Shown here: one piece after another, positions 47,201-59,633 of the stretch
How positions within the stretch are numbered: position 1 is the stretch's first letter
How the letters are laid out: every line of letters begins with the position of its first letter
Assembly (NCBI GenBank): GCA_963969595.1
Contig: OZ018410.1
Span: forward strand, 35,817,413 to 35,881,412
Reading direction: 5' to 3'
DNA length: 64,000 bases
DNA from: Neckera pumila
Lineage: Eukaryota; Streptophyta; Bryopsida; Hypnales; Neckeraceae
Translations under genes and position numbers: made by a program
The notes under the pieces: model-generated
Told to the model about the DNA's origin: nothing
The model's database searches: none
The model's input: only the letters and a program-made list of their open reading frames with translations

Positions 47201-50200
47201 AATACAATTCAGACAGGGCCAAATCTTTTACCACCAGAATCAGTGCAGAACATCGAATGTGTTGGTCAATAAAAAAATAAAATTGAACCAAGAAAGACTC
47301 CCATAAAACCTACTCAACTGCTTAAAAAACGGAGATTCAACTTGAACCTTCACTAGACACCCTTCCAATAGCTCAGAAAAACATAGCAATAACTCAAGAA
47401 GGTTTCGAAGGTTGATTCTTCATCTTACCAAGCAGAAACGAGAATAGGTCCCACCAAGAAAGCGTCATCTCTTTTCCGTAGTGAGGGATCGCTTGGATCT
47501 GTCAAGCAAGAAACAAATGCATTAGCCATATCTCCTTCTTTGAATGGAAAATGAAACAGGTTCAATTAAACAACTACCTTTGTGGCGGGGAGTGTGTCCG
47601 AAGCCATACCAGCAAAGAACAAGGGAGTCATGACTGGGACCCCCTTCTTGTGAGCCTGATAGAAAAGAGTGTAAAAATGCGGCAGCAACCGATATCTTCT
47701 ATTGAGAGCAGTTCTGCAGACCTCCTCCACCTGCAGAAGCAATTGAGCAGACGCGGTATAAATGCTCAAGATTAACTACCTGGTATTGTTGAGGAAAAGA
47801 TGAACACAATATATGAAAACTTCTGACATTCTCTATCCTATTCTTGCCATTCATAATTTAAGTAGAAACTTTGATTCAGATTGATTTTGAACAAACCTCT
47901 GGGCCGAAACTCCAAGGCTCCTGATTAATAGTTCCCTTCTCAGAATGCCCCCTGGAAAAGGGCATCATGGCCCCAATGCCCATCCATCGACTAAACAATT
48001 TTGGAGTCGCATCTCCAGCAAATCCACCAATATCAGGGCCAGCAAACGGCTGTCCACTTAACCCCTACATACTTAAAAAACATAGATAACCATCAGCAAA
48101 GTACAAACAAGGGAGAAAAAGAACCACATTGACACCCACACAACCACAGAAAAAAAAAGCAACATAAATCAGAGAAAAACTTTATGGACAACAATGCGCA
48201 CCAAGTTGATAGCCATAGGAATGCTCATGCCCAAATGCTCCCAAGTTGCCAGATTGTCACCAGTCCAGGTAGCAGCAGATCTTTGGCCTCCAATAAAGGC
48301 TGCCCTAGTCAACACAAATGGACGCTTGTCCCCATTGGCCTGCAGCATTCCTTCGAATGTTGCAGTGGCTTGGAAATTGCCATAAACCTACAAGAACGAC
48401 ATATCAGCATCCAGAATTCAAGGCAGTATGTTCAACATACCTAAAATAAATGTACCAACTATGAACGTAGAAGGGTTCGAACAGCACTTGCATTATGATA
48501 GTATTTGTGGGGACGAACACCTCCAAGCTCCTCATCTCCTCGGTGGATATTCGTATCCGGCATTGTTTTAGACACAGTCTGCACATTATTATTTATTTCT
48601 CTTGTTATATAGATTTTCTGACCACAGGTAGAAACCGAGCCCAAAGGACCTCAAACAAACTTGTCGACTTTCTCAGAAATCACAGCTCTCCCAGAGACTT
48701 GCATCACACAAGATCCCCTATTAGATTCACAAAGTTCTCAACGTTAGTTAAAGCTAATCAAATATAACATCAATTCAATGTCAAGATAATGTTAATTCAA
48801 TACTTGCTGGTATGATGCAAGCACAATAATATCATACAAACGTCAAGTAAATACCATTTGCGGGATACACTGACATTAACTTGACATTAATTCATCATGA
48901 AGACTAAATGAAACTAATGCCTATTAACTTAACATTAAAACACTTCGTCAATCTGACGTGGGGGGCCTTGAGATGTGCAACACACCTTGAACACAGCCGG
49001 CTCATTCATATCGTTCCAAATACCATCCGCACCAAAGGTTACGAACTTCTTAACCAGTTCTATCCACCACTTGCGAGTTTTCTTGTTCGTAAAATCTGGG
49101 TACACTGTTGCCCCGGGCCAACATTCACCTGTGCGCATACATCAAAACCAAGTGTCAAGTTCAGAAGCACAAGTGTAAATTAACATAAGTCCCATGTGCA
49201 CGAATTTTTACCTTAATAGTTTAATCCACCTATATAAACTTCAACATTACATCGATTGTGCTTCTAATATTGTAATTATAGCAAGAGTGTATTAGACAAC
49301 CATCCACCCCCTCTCCCAAAATCCTTGATGGTTATTTCGTGCATAGACCGCTTGATAAGAATTTACACTTAATGTGCGCTTTCAAAAAGTTATGGGACGT
49401 TTAAAAAATTCAGTCTCGCAGCTTTCGCAAACAGCACTGCATTTCTGGAAACGTGCCAAAGTAGCAACGTACCAACGAAAGGCTTTCCATCGGCAGTTTG
49501 AACCCAGACGTCCAACTCAGATCCAGTATCATAGGCTTCATAGCCCTTCTCAGCTTTGATTCCTGGATCAAGCATCCAAATTCCCTTGAATCCGATATTA
49601 TGCAACTCATTTGAAAGAGCCTTCGGATCTTGAAATTTATCCTGCATTCAGGAAAGGAAAAATTTATTAAAAATTATTAGAAGTAAGCAACTCAGGATGC
49701 TAACTTTGCAGTCACCCCAAATCCATCATTTCTTACAGCGAAGGATACAAAGTGTAAGGAATTTTCTAGGTGTGAATGTATGATCTAAAGCAGCTGCAAG
49801 AAATGAAAAGTTTCAAACCTTGTCAAAGGTAAAGCATCTGAACCCCTCCATGTAGTCGATGTCCATCCAGATGACATCACAGGGTATGTTCTTCTCGCGA
49901 AAAGTGTTAGCGATCTGAAACACAGATCATGACATAAATAAGCCCACATAGTCTTTATAAGTATCTTCTACAGTCCTCCGCAGTAAACAACAAGAGAGCA
50001 CTTTGGAGGGTGTCCAAATCCTAAGGTATCCTTAAAATTACTTATAATAAATACTATTGTTCTACGCACCTCAGATACTTTTTCTGCTGGTTCGTAGCTC
50101 CATCGGCATTGATGATATCCAAGAGCCCACTTTGGAGGCATTTGGATGGTTCCTGAGATTAAGAAAGGATCCAATTAAACAAAGCATTCCATAACAAAAC

Positions 50201-53200
50201 ACTAAAGGAGCCCTATTATCCAGTGAACTAAAAAACAAGTAATAAGTCAAGTTAAGATACACTTCCAAAGAGCGCAACAAATACAGTCTCAGCAACATAC
50301 TGAGATTAATGCCCTCCTTACATACTAACAGAAGACTCTCTCCACTGAGAAGGTTTTTACTTAAAATGAAACATGTAAATAGGTGTCAAATCACGCAGAG
50401 GTTGCGAGGTAGAAATTACCAATAGCACGAGCAAGCGCAACTGTCAACGCTTCAGGATTTGGATATGGTCCAAACGTTACGACGGGGAACGGTGCTGCAG
50501 CAACACACCTGATGATGCTCTCCTTCCTCAAATCAATCTAGAGCCCCACACATCATATTATGAGAAACAGAGCTCACCAAAGGGACACAATAATTTGAAA
50601 TTTACATCGAAGGATCACATTGAGATGGGAATTTCACCTCACAGCGCAGGCATGTATCTGCAAGCACTCCAAAGGATTCCCCGCTCGGCAATACGCTGAA
50701 TACCCAGGGATGAGACTGGTATAGTGAGGTAGTGTTCTGGTTGTAGCCCCAGGCATCAGTATTCCAAGTATATATCTGCGAGAAATACAGAGTCATTGAG
50801 AGGTGCACCTCAGAAGGCATTGAATATCAGTTAGAAGAAGCTAGTATTCCCAGCTCATCATTCCAGCACGAAAAATATATCTAGAATACACGACTAAGTT
50901 ATACTTATAACAAGAATAACAATAATTGGTCTACTACTACTACTGCTCCTAATAATAATAATAACAACACCACAGAATAATAATCACCCGTTTTCCCGTA
51001 CGTTCCACCGATCCACCCGCCTCTCCTGTGCCATAGAAAGTAGTGCCCAAAGGCAGCTGCAATCACCACAAAAACGGGTATCACAGAGTGTTCACCGCTC
51101 ACAAATGCATCATGGTTCTACTGAACTACATAGCAGATATCATTCTAGGAGGCAGTTAAGAACGCACAGGTCGAGGCAACAAGCTCAAACTTCAACCAAC
51201 ATCAGGATGAGATAACAAACTCAAAATAATCCACTGCATTTACGACAACTCAGGGTTCAATCCACCTCAAGGAGGTAGCGTGAAAATTTGATATCTCAAA
51301 CTTTATTAATAAAGATACATAGGAACCATGTAAGCACCAGATCTTCAAGCTCATTCTTGTTACGTGGACTAGTGTAAAGTCAACATTGCACAAAACAAGG
51401 TCACAGAAACAATAAAATATCTGAACCAATCAAGCTAGTTGCTTCAGTGAAAGTGGCCATAAGATATACTAACCACGTCAAAAATATATCCGACATTTCC
51501 AACACAGATGCAGCGTAAAATGCAAGTGATCATAAAACAAAACCCGGAAAAGAGCCCTGCTGTGGAGTCCGTATACCTTGAAGACGACAGTCTGCTTTGC
51601 ACCAACAATCTTGATCTCCGGGAGGAACACAGGCGCCTTCATCTGAAAGCCGGAAGTATCCACTCGCTCATCTCGAAGCTTTGGATTAGCAAAGGTCAGG
51701 CATGGCGGGGTTTCCTGTCGAGTCGACTCTGACTCGTCGAACCGGAAAACGGACTCTCCGAGAATGGGCATCCAAGCCATATTGGCGTCAGACCCCATTT
51801 CGTCTCTACCAGCTCGTATATTCTCCTCACTCAATGCAGCGCCTGCACTCGCCTTTATCGAGCTTGAGCCTACAAGCTTCGGCCTGGCGCGTATACCTGG
51901 TCAAAGTCACAAAGCCCATAAGCTGAAAGAGACACACAAACCAACCACACAGATTTTCAGCAACACGATACAACCGTACCTTAACATTCAAGCAGACTTC
52001 ATTTGATTTTCACCAACACTGAAAGAAAAAGAGCGATCACTTCTATTCAACATTCTAATACGGTAACCCCAACAATAAGAGACGAACTGATACGGTTCAT
52101 AGTAAATATACAAGAGCCCAAGTCATGGCAAAACATTGGTAATCGCAGTCACAGAAATTGCGGCTCTCCATAGAGGAACAACTGCAGGAAAGAATGCTGC
52201 TCATGTCACACCGAGTGAATATTCTACGGGGAAAATGTATCAGAGGGGAACATGCTAGAGAATTCATTGCCACCAACAATTCCAGACAAAAATCGCTACC
52301 TCTTCCACTCAACATTCTAACGTGGCATCACAAACAAAAAGAGCCAATAGTTACATTCACAGCAAATAAGAATAGCCCGATCCGCTGCAAAACATTGGTC
52401 GTGAAAGTCACAGCAAATGTGGTTGGAACAACTGCAGTGTAGACGCCAAACATGCACCCGCCTAACTCCAGGACGAAGAAACACACGTACTGGCTGCTCT
52501 GTGAGAATCGCACTGATTGTTGAATTAGAGAACAACCCATCGCAACATGCAGGTAGCTAGGCAGTCGTCAGATAACATTGACAAAGATACCAAAAGAACA
52601 GTCCAATTCTGTGAAAGTACGACTGCTTTTTAAAAAAGTTCGCAATTCAAGACCAGAGACGTGAGAAAGATGGGTCTGCCCAGATACTCATAAAGTGCGC
52701 TTCCCAAACCCTCACCCAAGAAACCAGCAAGCATTAATTAACAAGCGGATTCTCACCACAAAGAACACTAAATACCAATGACAATTAACTCTACATTGCC
52801 ATAGTAATATTCTCGAATACCATCCTTACAGAAAGAAATCATGTTTTCACCTTATTTAGAGCCACGAAACTAGAAAAAAAAAAAAAAAAACAAGTGCATC
52901 AAGTAACGCGGAACAATCAAATCAAAACATACGGTTATAGAAAAGTATGACTAGAAATCGCAGTGGGTAAAACCGTAAAAGCATTCTTTCAGACAAGAAA
53001 AACTTCAAACCCCTGCCTGCGCACAACAGCAAACCATCGCGCACTGATCCAACTATTTCTGCAACAGCAAATGTACATCTAAACCAAACCAAGGCCGAGA
53101 ATTTGCACGAGCAAGAAACGTACAAGCATTCTTTCATACAGGGGAAAACTCCAAACCGCTCTAACCCACACAGCCAACATTCACAAACCACTGTGCACCA

Positions 53201-53499
53201 ATCTAACAATAGATTCAACAGACAATGTGCAACCCAACTCAACCAAACCAAACCAAACCAAATCAAATCAAATCTCGCAGCATTCGCCATAGCCATCGCC
53301 ATGCATCAAACTATATCGAAATGAATCGGAACAGACCTCCACATGAACCACCGAATGTAGCCCGTTCCGTTTCCACAGCTTGAATATCACGTAACGAGTA
53401 AGACTTGACCCAATTCCCGATTGCGCGACGCCGTGGAAGCGATCGCAGAAACAACAATGGACGCAGAGAGGAAGGCAACACAGCACAATTGCTAAGCAT
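44245..53499 (-). CDS. HGL1: Heteroglycan glucosidase 1 (GH31 alpha-glucosidase) with N-terminal targeting exon
   Basis: Exons (minus): 53499-53337, 51896-51577, 51056-50988, 50775-50638, 50537-50420, 50152-50070, 49914-49819, 49641-49473, 49128-48986, 48578-48492, 48387-48202, 48064-47897, 47730-47610, 47498-47429, 47028-46941, 46824-46704, 46583-46369, 46256-46148, 45667-45403, 45087-44762, 44444-44245; 1084 aa. It resembles Arabidopsis HGL1 (At3g23640), a retaining glucosidase acting on heteroglycans. Signatures: FYGTGEAGGSVERTGKR, YTWNTDAWGY, MPPKWALGYHQCRWSY (274-289), VIWMDIDYMEGFRCF, GIWNDMNEPAVFK with nucleophile Asp425, AATWTGDN with acid/base Asp506, PDIGGFAGD, and the long C-terminal part with VPWIGGRIIS and SRIEARSVGAGSGGFSRL. 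Exon 1 encodes a basic, Ser/Leu-rich leader (MLSNCAVLPSSLRPLLFLRS...), likely a plastid or mitochondrial transit peptide joined in phase across a 1.44-kb intron. Intron 10 has a GC donor. Intron 18 holds repeat Y. Confidence 0.94.
45826..46080 (+). repeat. Dispersed repeat Y, copy 3, in HGL1 intron 18
   Basis: Aligns with 41999-42265 and 28077-28284: CACTTGGTTAGCCTCCACTT, TAATGTCCATGGCCACTCAT, AGTGGTCTACAACCTCCCAC, ending AACTCCTGCAAATGTTAAAA. It lies wholly within the intron between HGL1 exons 18 and 19, antisense to the gene. Confidence 0.65.
52035..52441. repeat. Imperfect tandem duplication in HGL1 intron 1
   Basis: A block beginning TTCTATTCAACATTCTAATA and containing GCAAAACATTGGTAATCGCA and GGAACAACTGCAG recurs about 250 bp downstream as TTCCACTCAACATTCTAACG, GCAAAACATTGGTCGTGAAA and GGAACAACTGCAG. 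A second looser duplication (AAGCATTCTTTCA..CAG, about 52979 and 53126) lies further along the same intron. Confidence 0.6.
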
Positions 53500-53953
53500 T
53501 TGCTTCCAAGTTGGCTTTATACAAAGCCCAGCAGGTTGAAGATAAGGATTCGAGGCTCGCAGCAGCATCTCGCACAACCAAGTCTCGAATTTCAAGCTCT
53601 GATTTTCAAGGAAGCAAGCGCATCTCAGGCTCTCGTTCTTCGAGATTTTTCTGTTCCTGTCTGTGGGATTCTCGCTGTCTGCGGGCGTCGTGGTGACAGG
53701 GGGGCATTCTCCTGGGGAGTTGCCAGCTCGGATATTTAGAAGGTTTCGGGCTATGGAAAGAGGGCACGTGGTGCAGTGGGGGCGTTCTGGTAAAGGGTGG
53801 AAGTGTACTTTTACTTTATGGGGCATCGAAAGTATCGTCCACGTGAATTTGGCTTTGCCAATTCCTGGTGATCCTGTCTGAGCATGTGAGGGCATTTTAT
53901 TGTACTTGTTGTATTTTTATTGTATCTTTTGCACGGTTGTGGTCTATTTGGGT

Positions 53954-54960
53954 CGAGTCTAAAGTAGTACAACGAGCCTCTTGCGGAGGTAAACCCAAGG
54001 GTGAATGTAAAAACAAGGCCCCTTATTTTATGCCATCTTTGTACAAATGTCAATACCTCTCTTAGCTAATTCGGGGCCTCTGATTGCAAATATGAACTCA
54101 GAATTTGCAAATTTAACCCCTAAAGGATCAAGCTGTGTTTTTTGGTAACATAGCAATTTTGGGCAGCTCACTACGAATGGATTTTTTTTTTTTTTCTCTG
54201 AAAATTTTACACAACATGTGTCCGCGGAGTAGCTTTAAGGCCAAACAATTTTTGTAACTATTGACTACATAGTTAAAAAGTTATTGCATGATATGTGATT
54301 TTCTTTGAACTTTGGGCAGCCCGAGCAGTTCAAATAATTTCTTTACAAGTGACTCTTACAAAAAATAAAAATTTGAAATTGCTTCTTTAGATTTATATAC
54401 ACATGGGAAACTTTGAATCATTCAATTTCAATCAATGAGTCAAAAGTTATGAGGATTTTAAGTTTGAGGGTAGGTATGGAGTCTTTGGAAAACCATAACT
54501 ACCCGCAAATTAAAACTCCTCATAACTTTTGACTCATAGATTGAATTTGAATGATCTAAAGTTATATATATAAATCTAAAGAACCAAGTTCAAATTTTTA
54601 TTTTTTTTAAAAGTCATTTTTAAAGAAATTTTTTGAGCTACCCGGACTGCTCAAAGTTCAAAGAAAATCACATATCATGCAATGACTTTTTAACTATGCA
54701 GTCAAAATTTACAAAAAATTGTTGGGCCTTAAAGCTAATCCTTGGGCACATGTTGTGTAAAATTTTCAAATTAAAAAAATAAAAACTCCATCCGTAGTAG
54801 GCTGTCCAAAATTGCTATGTTGCCAAAAAACGCAACTTGGTCCTTTAGTGGTTAATCATGCATTGCAAATGAAATATTCTTGTATTTTTTCCAGGGGTAA
54901 GACGGGGGGCAAAATGGCTTCCGCAAGAGGCTCAAAAGTTGCACTACTTTAGACTCTATC
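53954..54960. mobile_element. Composite element: outer foldback carrying a nested TTAA element
   Basis: An outer pair of inverted ends (GAGTCTAAAGTAGTACAAC at the left; its partner GTTGCACTACTTTAGACTC at the right, each with an adjoining GAGCCTCTTGCGGA block) is flanked by a 12-bp direct repeat GTCTATTTGGGT (53942-53953, 54961-54972). A duplication of this length points to a Mutator-like origin. The TTAA element at 54117-54851 sits inside. Part of the left arm resembles 11598-11690. Confidence 0.7.
54117..54851. mobile_element. TTAA-bounded palindromic element, copy C
   Basis: Ends CCCCTAAAGGATCAAGCTGT and its inverted counterpart (CTTGGTCCTTTAGTGG) are flanked by TTAA (54113-54116, 54852-54855). 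The whole 735 bp folds back on itself around 54485-54500, both arms carrying GAGTCAAAAGTTATGAGG-type sequence. It looks like two inverted copies of one end of the family represented at 39147-40069. Confidence 0.75.
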
Positions 54961-55450
54961 GTCTATTTGGGTACTGTTCTTTTTGAGTTTTTTTATATTT
55001 AGGTGGTGCATCCTCTGCTTATCCAAAATATCCCAACTCATTTCCGTTCTCACCGCCCACTTTTCTTCAACTTCAAATTCGCAAAAGGCTACAATCTTCC
55101 TTTTACAATCCTTCTCTTTCAAAGACATGCCAATTTTGAAACTGATCTCCAAATTTCATTACATCACAGAGATACAGACGACAGAGCAAGGGTTGGCCAC
55201 GACAACTAATCTAAAAGGAAATACCCACCCTTGTCTTGTCCAAGCACTTCAAGCCCCTCAACAGCTAACTCTAAAGTGATACCCATCTTATCTAAGAATA
55301 TACTCTCTTCTAGCAACTCAAATATTAGCCTTGGGTTCAAAATAGCAAGCAAATAAAATGCAACAATTTCATGAAAGCAACACCTATATATCTACCATTT
55401 GATTTTGCACACTAGTTGGTTGCCAATCCTACCAATCTTTTATATGCCGG

Positions 55451-55602
55451 CACTAGCTGAAAATTCTGTTTTTCTGTTGATTTGGTTGAGTTTATTTGGG
55501 TCACTTTTCTATTGATTTCAACAAATTTCTATTCAAATCAACTAAAAATTAATCCAAATCAACACAACCAAATCATCAGAAAAATTGAATTTTCTACTAG
55601 TG
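55451..55602. mobile_element. CACTA-type MITE
   Basis: Starts CACTAGCTGAAAATTCTGTT and ends with the inverse of CACTAGTAGAAAATTCAATT. CGG is duplicated on both sides (55448-55450, 55603-55605). The 152-bp element matches the CACTA class by its ends and 3-bp duplication. An end of the same subfamily, without a visible partner, occurs at 34733 (CACTATTAGAAAATTCAATT inverted), and similar ends near 60387. Confidence 0.85.
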
Positions 55603-56655
55603 CGGTTCGGGATCTTCCATTTTTACATTCCAATCAACTATTTTTCCCAATGCATTAATTAATAATGAACTACCAAGAAATTTTTTCCAAACATTGAAAT
55701 GGATTTCATGTCTTGGAATAGAAAGTTGAGCTATCCAAAGGACCAAGTATAGAAAAGAAACCATGGGCAGACAAAATTGCATTGCTTTGAGTTGTTTCAT
55801 AAGAAGAGATTCGGGCCTCTAAAAGACTGCAAGTTCTCGGACTATGGAAACTTTGCAGGACTGCTGGGACGTTGGCAAATAGCCAGGCTGACGTGACCAA
55901 GCGATTGCCACGTCACATTTTTTAATTTATTTTTTGAAAAAAAAAATTAGTATTCTTTTAACATTTTAACAATTTTTTTTCTTTTTTTTAATAAATTTTT
56001 TTGACAGTAGTGCGTTGTTCCCAACATCGGGAATAGCCTTGAAACGGTCTTCCGGAGGCTCAGATCACCTTTTATGTGGATATATTCATATGACAATATA
56101 ACAAACAACAAATAATAAGTATCTCTACCCAAGTAAAAACTTGTTACTTTGTACATGCCGTTTTTTATATAATCTCTATTATAATCCTCTATTAGATTTG
56201 TATTCATTGAAAATATTAAATTCCTATGTAACAACTTTAAAAGCTACTACTTGTAGGTTGAAAAGGGTACCAAATAGGATAATTTCCTTTATTCTAAGAT
56301 TTATTCTAAAGGAGGTGGATCAATCGGTTTGAATTGATAAATAAATTTAATCAGTCTTATCAATTTGAGCAATTACCAACACCAAATGGAAAGAAGGTAC
56401 CCATTTTTAACTCAAAATTTTGTTTGTTAATTATGATTCAATGTTGATTCAATAATTAAGAACTTAATTGGCAAATTAACAAGAATAAGATTACACTCCA
56501 ACAATTCTAATTACACACAAAATTTGATAAACAAACTTCACTCTATATATAGCTTCACATACACATTTGACAATGTATAATAATGACTCACTCTAGTAAC
56601 CACAATACAAAAGTTCCAATTTGGATCAAAACAAACTATGCACAACACGTATTAA

Positions 56656-57520
56656 CCCCTAAAGGTCCAAGGCATTTCTGGGTCCGAAACCACTAAAAAC
56701 TACCATTTTTGCTGCGATCACTTCCAAAACCAAAAAAAAATAAAAAATTAGAATCTGACCATAGGATCGTGTACTTCACTTGTCTTAGATCATGTGGAAG
56801 ATATTAGCATTTGAAGTTAGAAAAAAAAGTTTTTTTGAACTGTGGCCTGCAATTTCAGATGACTTTGACAGTCATTTGTGGATTTGTTTTGCACTATACA
56901 CCATAAAGTTAATTTTTTTCATGTTGAACATTTGAGTTGAGAGTTGAGGAAAAAAAACTTTAGAATGTCAAATCTTGGTTTTCACATATAAAAGAATTGT
57001 TGAGTAGAAGTAGGTCCAAAATTGAACAAAACACTAAATTGTTAATAGCTCCTAGGTGAAATTAAAACACCGCAATTCCAATGGTGGGATTGTTCTTGCA
57101 AACAAACTTAACCTTGTCAAAAAAAAATTGAAAAAATTTGAAAATTGCATCCAAAATGAATTCTATAAGTTGTTTTTTTAGAAGATGCTTAGATTGCTCC
57201 AAAAACAAGATTGTCTATAACTTTCTCATTTGGAGTCCAAATAGAATGATTCAAAGCTTCAAATGTAGAGAAAAACATTATCTTTGAGAAAAATTAAAAT
57301 CAAGTATTAAATTTTTTTTTTCGGCCCAGCAAATTGCTTTTTTGACTTCAAGTGACATAACTTTTTCTTGCGGGCACCAATTGAATAAAATTATATTTTC
57401 AAAAAGCTAATGTGCTTTCCTATCTTCAAAAAAAAATTCAAACATCTGGTCCAAATTTCAAGTCGCACAAGCCTGTTCCAAGTCCCAAATGTCCCCCAAG
57501 GGAACTTTGAGCCTTTAGGG
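56656..57520. mobile_element. TTAA-bounded element, copy D
   Basis: Left end CCCCTAAAGGTCCAAGGCAT and right end GAGCCTTTAGGG are flanked by TTAA (56652-56655, 57521-57524). At 865 bp it is related to copies A and B in layout: its minus strand has TCTCTACATTTGAAGCTTTG, then GAATCATTCTATTTGGA, then AGTTATAGAC, in the same order as copy A. Internal sequence is otherwise diverged, so it represents a separate subfamily. Confidence 0.65.
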
Positions 57521-58525
57521 TTAACCTCAATCCACCCGTGACACATCCACAAGTTGTTTCACCAATAAACAGAGACAGTTTCAAATCAAAGAAAATCTTT
57601 TAAACACGTACTAGTCTCAAACGTACAATCCAAACATCATTAACAACTTAATTCCAACAAACAATTTTTTCCCTAACATTTCACCAAGAACAAAAATAAA
57701 TAAGATACACAACCAACTTGGCTTAGGACATACATTGTCAGTGTCTCATAGCAATGGTACTGATGTGCCTTTCATTCTTCCACCAAAACATTCCAAATAG
57801 GTGACAATTACTAATGACCTACTAAGTGATTTATAATTTTTTTTTTCTTTTACATCTATCAGGCACATCATATTTTTCTAAAAAAATAAACATCCAATAT
57901 GCAAACCACTTATAATATGATTGTAGATGTTAACCTTGCATGAACGCGGCGGCCGAAAAGTGTCCAATGGATAACAAAGAATCTTTCTATACAAGGTACA
58001 TATATTCATATTTGGAATTTTTCAGGTATGAAAAAGGGAGGTCTTGCACCGTAGTAGTTTGACCTTCAATGAATGTTCTTGATTTTTTTTCAAAGCAAAT
58101 GATTCATGATTGTGGGTACCAAAAAGGATGATTTCCACAGTGACCAACCCGGGGTTCGAGGGTGAACCTGTCAATCAAGCAATGATTTTTTTTTGTTGTT
58201 CATGGGAATTTGAAGTGGATGGTGCTGGAGACTAGAGGAATTTTGAGAGGACCAAGAGACTGCAATCAACTTATGTGCTCAATAAGGATAGTTTGAAATC
58301 ATGACTGCAGCAATTTGAAGCTATCCACAACAAGTACTTAGGCAGACCACAACCGCCGGTACTATAGTGTATGTAAAGGTGTAAACGTGTTGCCAAAAGG
58401 ATTGAATTTCAGCAAGGATGCAACCAAATCACAGGCATCGTCCACGTGGCTAAAAATTGCAATTCTCGGCTCCGCTGAAATTTTGTAAATGCAGACAGAG
58501 AGGTTCAACGTTTGGTCATAGAGTA

Positions 58526-58667
58526 AGGTGAATGCAGGCCTTTTCCTGTCCCTGTACCCAATTCCGTCATGATGTACCGATGATGGACATTTTCTTAGTA
58601 AGAATGTACTCTATTGGTACATCATGACAAAATTGGTACGGGGACGGGAATGGGTGTTTTCACCTTA
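58526..58667. mobile_element. TA-flanked MITE with AGGTGAA termini
   Basis: Left AGGTGAATGCAGGCCTTTTC and right GAATGGGTGTTTTCACCT are imperfect inverted ends, extending through GTCATGATGTACC on both arms. TA flanks both sides (58524-58525, 58668-58669). It is 142 bp, non-coding, and only about 45 bp from copy B of the TTAA family. Confidence 0.65.
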
Positions 58668-58713
58668 TGTTGTAATTTGGGATAAGTTACATTTGCAGAT
58701 CTCCGAGATTTAA

Positions 58714-59633
58714 CCCCTAAAGTTTCATGACTATGTAATCACCAAAAATGCTCCAAAACTGCCATTTCTAATACAACTACCAAATTTTTGGAAAAAAAAA
58801 ATTTTTGACACATGTAACTGTAGAATCTTGTAGTATGATATTTTGAAAACACATGGTAAAAATTTCAGAAAATTCCACCATGTGGATCATAAGATATAAG
58901 CATTCAAAGTGAAAACCATTTTTTCAATCTTGCGAAAAACCGGGCAGCTGCACTTTGCAAGCTCACTTTTCAATGAAAAAATGCCAATAAAGGTGGCGCT
59001 TCTTTGAATTCAGTTTCCTAAACAAGTTATCTACATGCTTGAAAAATTTCACGTCATTTGGAATTGTACAACATTAAGGAAAAAAAATAGTAAGTAGAAA
59101 GAAGTAGAAAATGATTCAAAATACTGAATTGTTAAAAATTTAATTATGGAACTCAAAAATGCCAATCCCAATGGTTGTAATGTTGTAATAATCAATCTAC
59201 ATCCTAGGTTTTTTTTTTTTCCAAAAATATTGAAAATTGAGTTAAGTAAATGACTTTAAAGTTTTTTTTAGAGTAGAGAATCCATAACTGCCCGCAAACC
59301 AAAAACCCTCATAACTTTTGACTCATCGATTGAAATGGAATGACTCAAAGCTTTTTTAAATATATATAAATGTAGAGAACCAATTTCAAGAAAAAAATTC
59401 CGGAAAAGATGATTTTTTTTTATCTGCCCAAATTGCCCAATTACGAAAAAAAGTAACATTAGGTCACAAGTTTTGACTCGTATTTTGAAATGTCATGAAA
59501 CTTGGTACACATGAAGATACTCCTTGCCCCCACCTTTTGTTAAAATTTCAGCCTCAAATATGGATATCTCTAGTCACACGTACTTGCCCAAAATTTCTAT
59601 ACGGCCAAAAAACGCATGTTGGTCCTTTAGGTG
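58714..59633. mobile_element. TTAA-bounded element, copy B (inverted relative to copy A)
   Basis: Left end CCCCTAAAGTTTCATGACTA corresponds to the right end of copy A; right end GGTCCTTTAGGTG corresponds to its left end. TTAA is intact on the left (58710-58713) and appears as TTAG on the right (59634-59637), most simply a point change. Length 920 bp against 923 bp in copy A. Open frames inside are not conserved between the copies, so neither encodes a transposase. Confidence 0.75.

Noticed and set aside
21693..53499. Two GH31 genes as a tandem duplicate or metabolic cluster
   Set aside because: They belong to separate GH31 subfamilies with different motifs and intron positions, and three unrelated features lie between them. 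Proximity alone does not support a cluster.
58140..58175. tRNA-like GGGTTCGAGGGTGAACC segment
   Set aside because: A T-loop-like hairpin is present, but no acceptor stem, D-arm or anticodon arm can be drawn around it.
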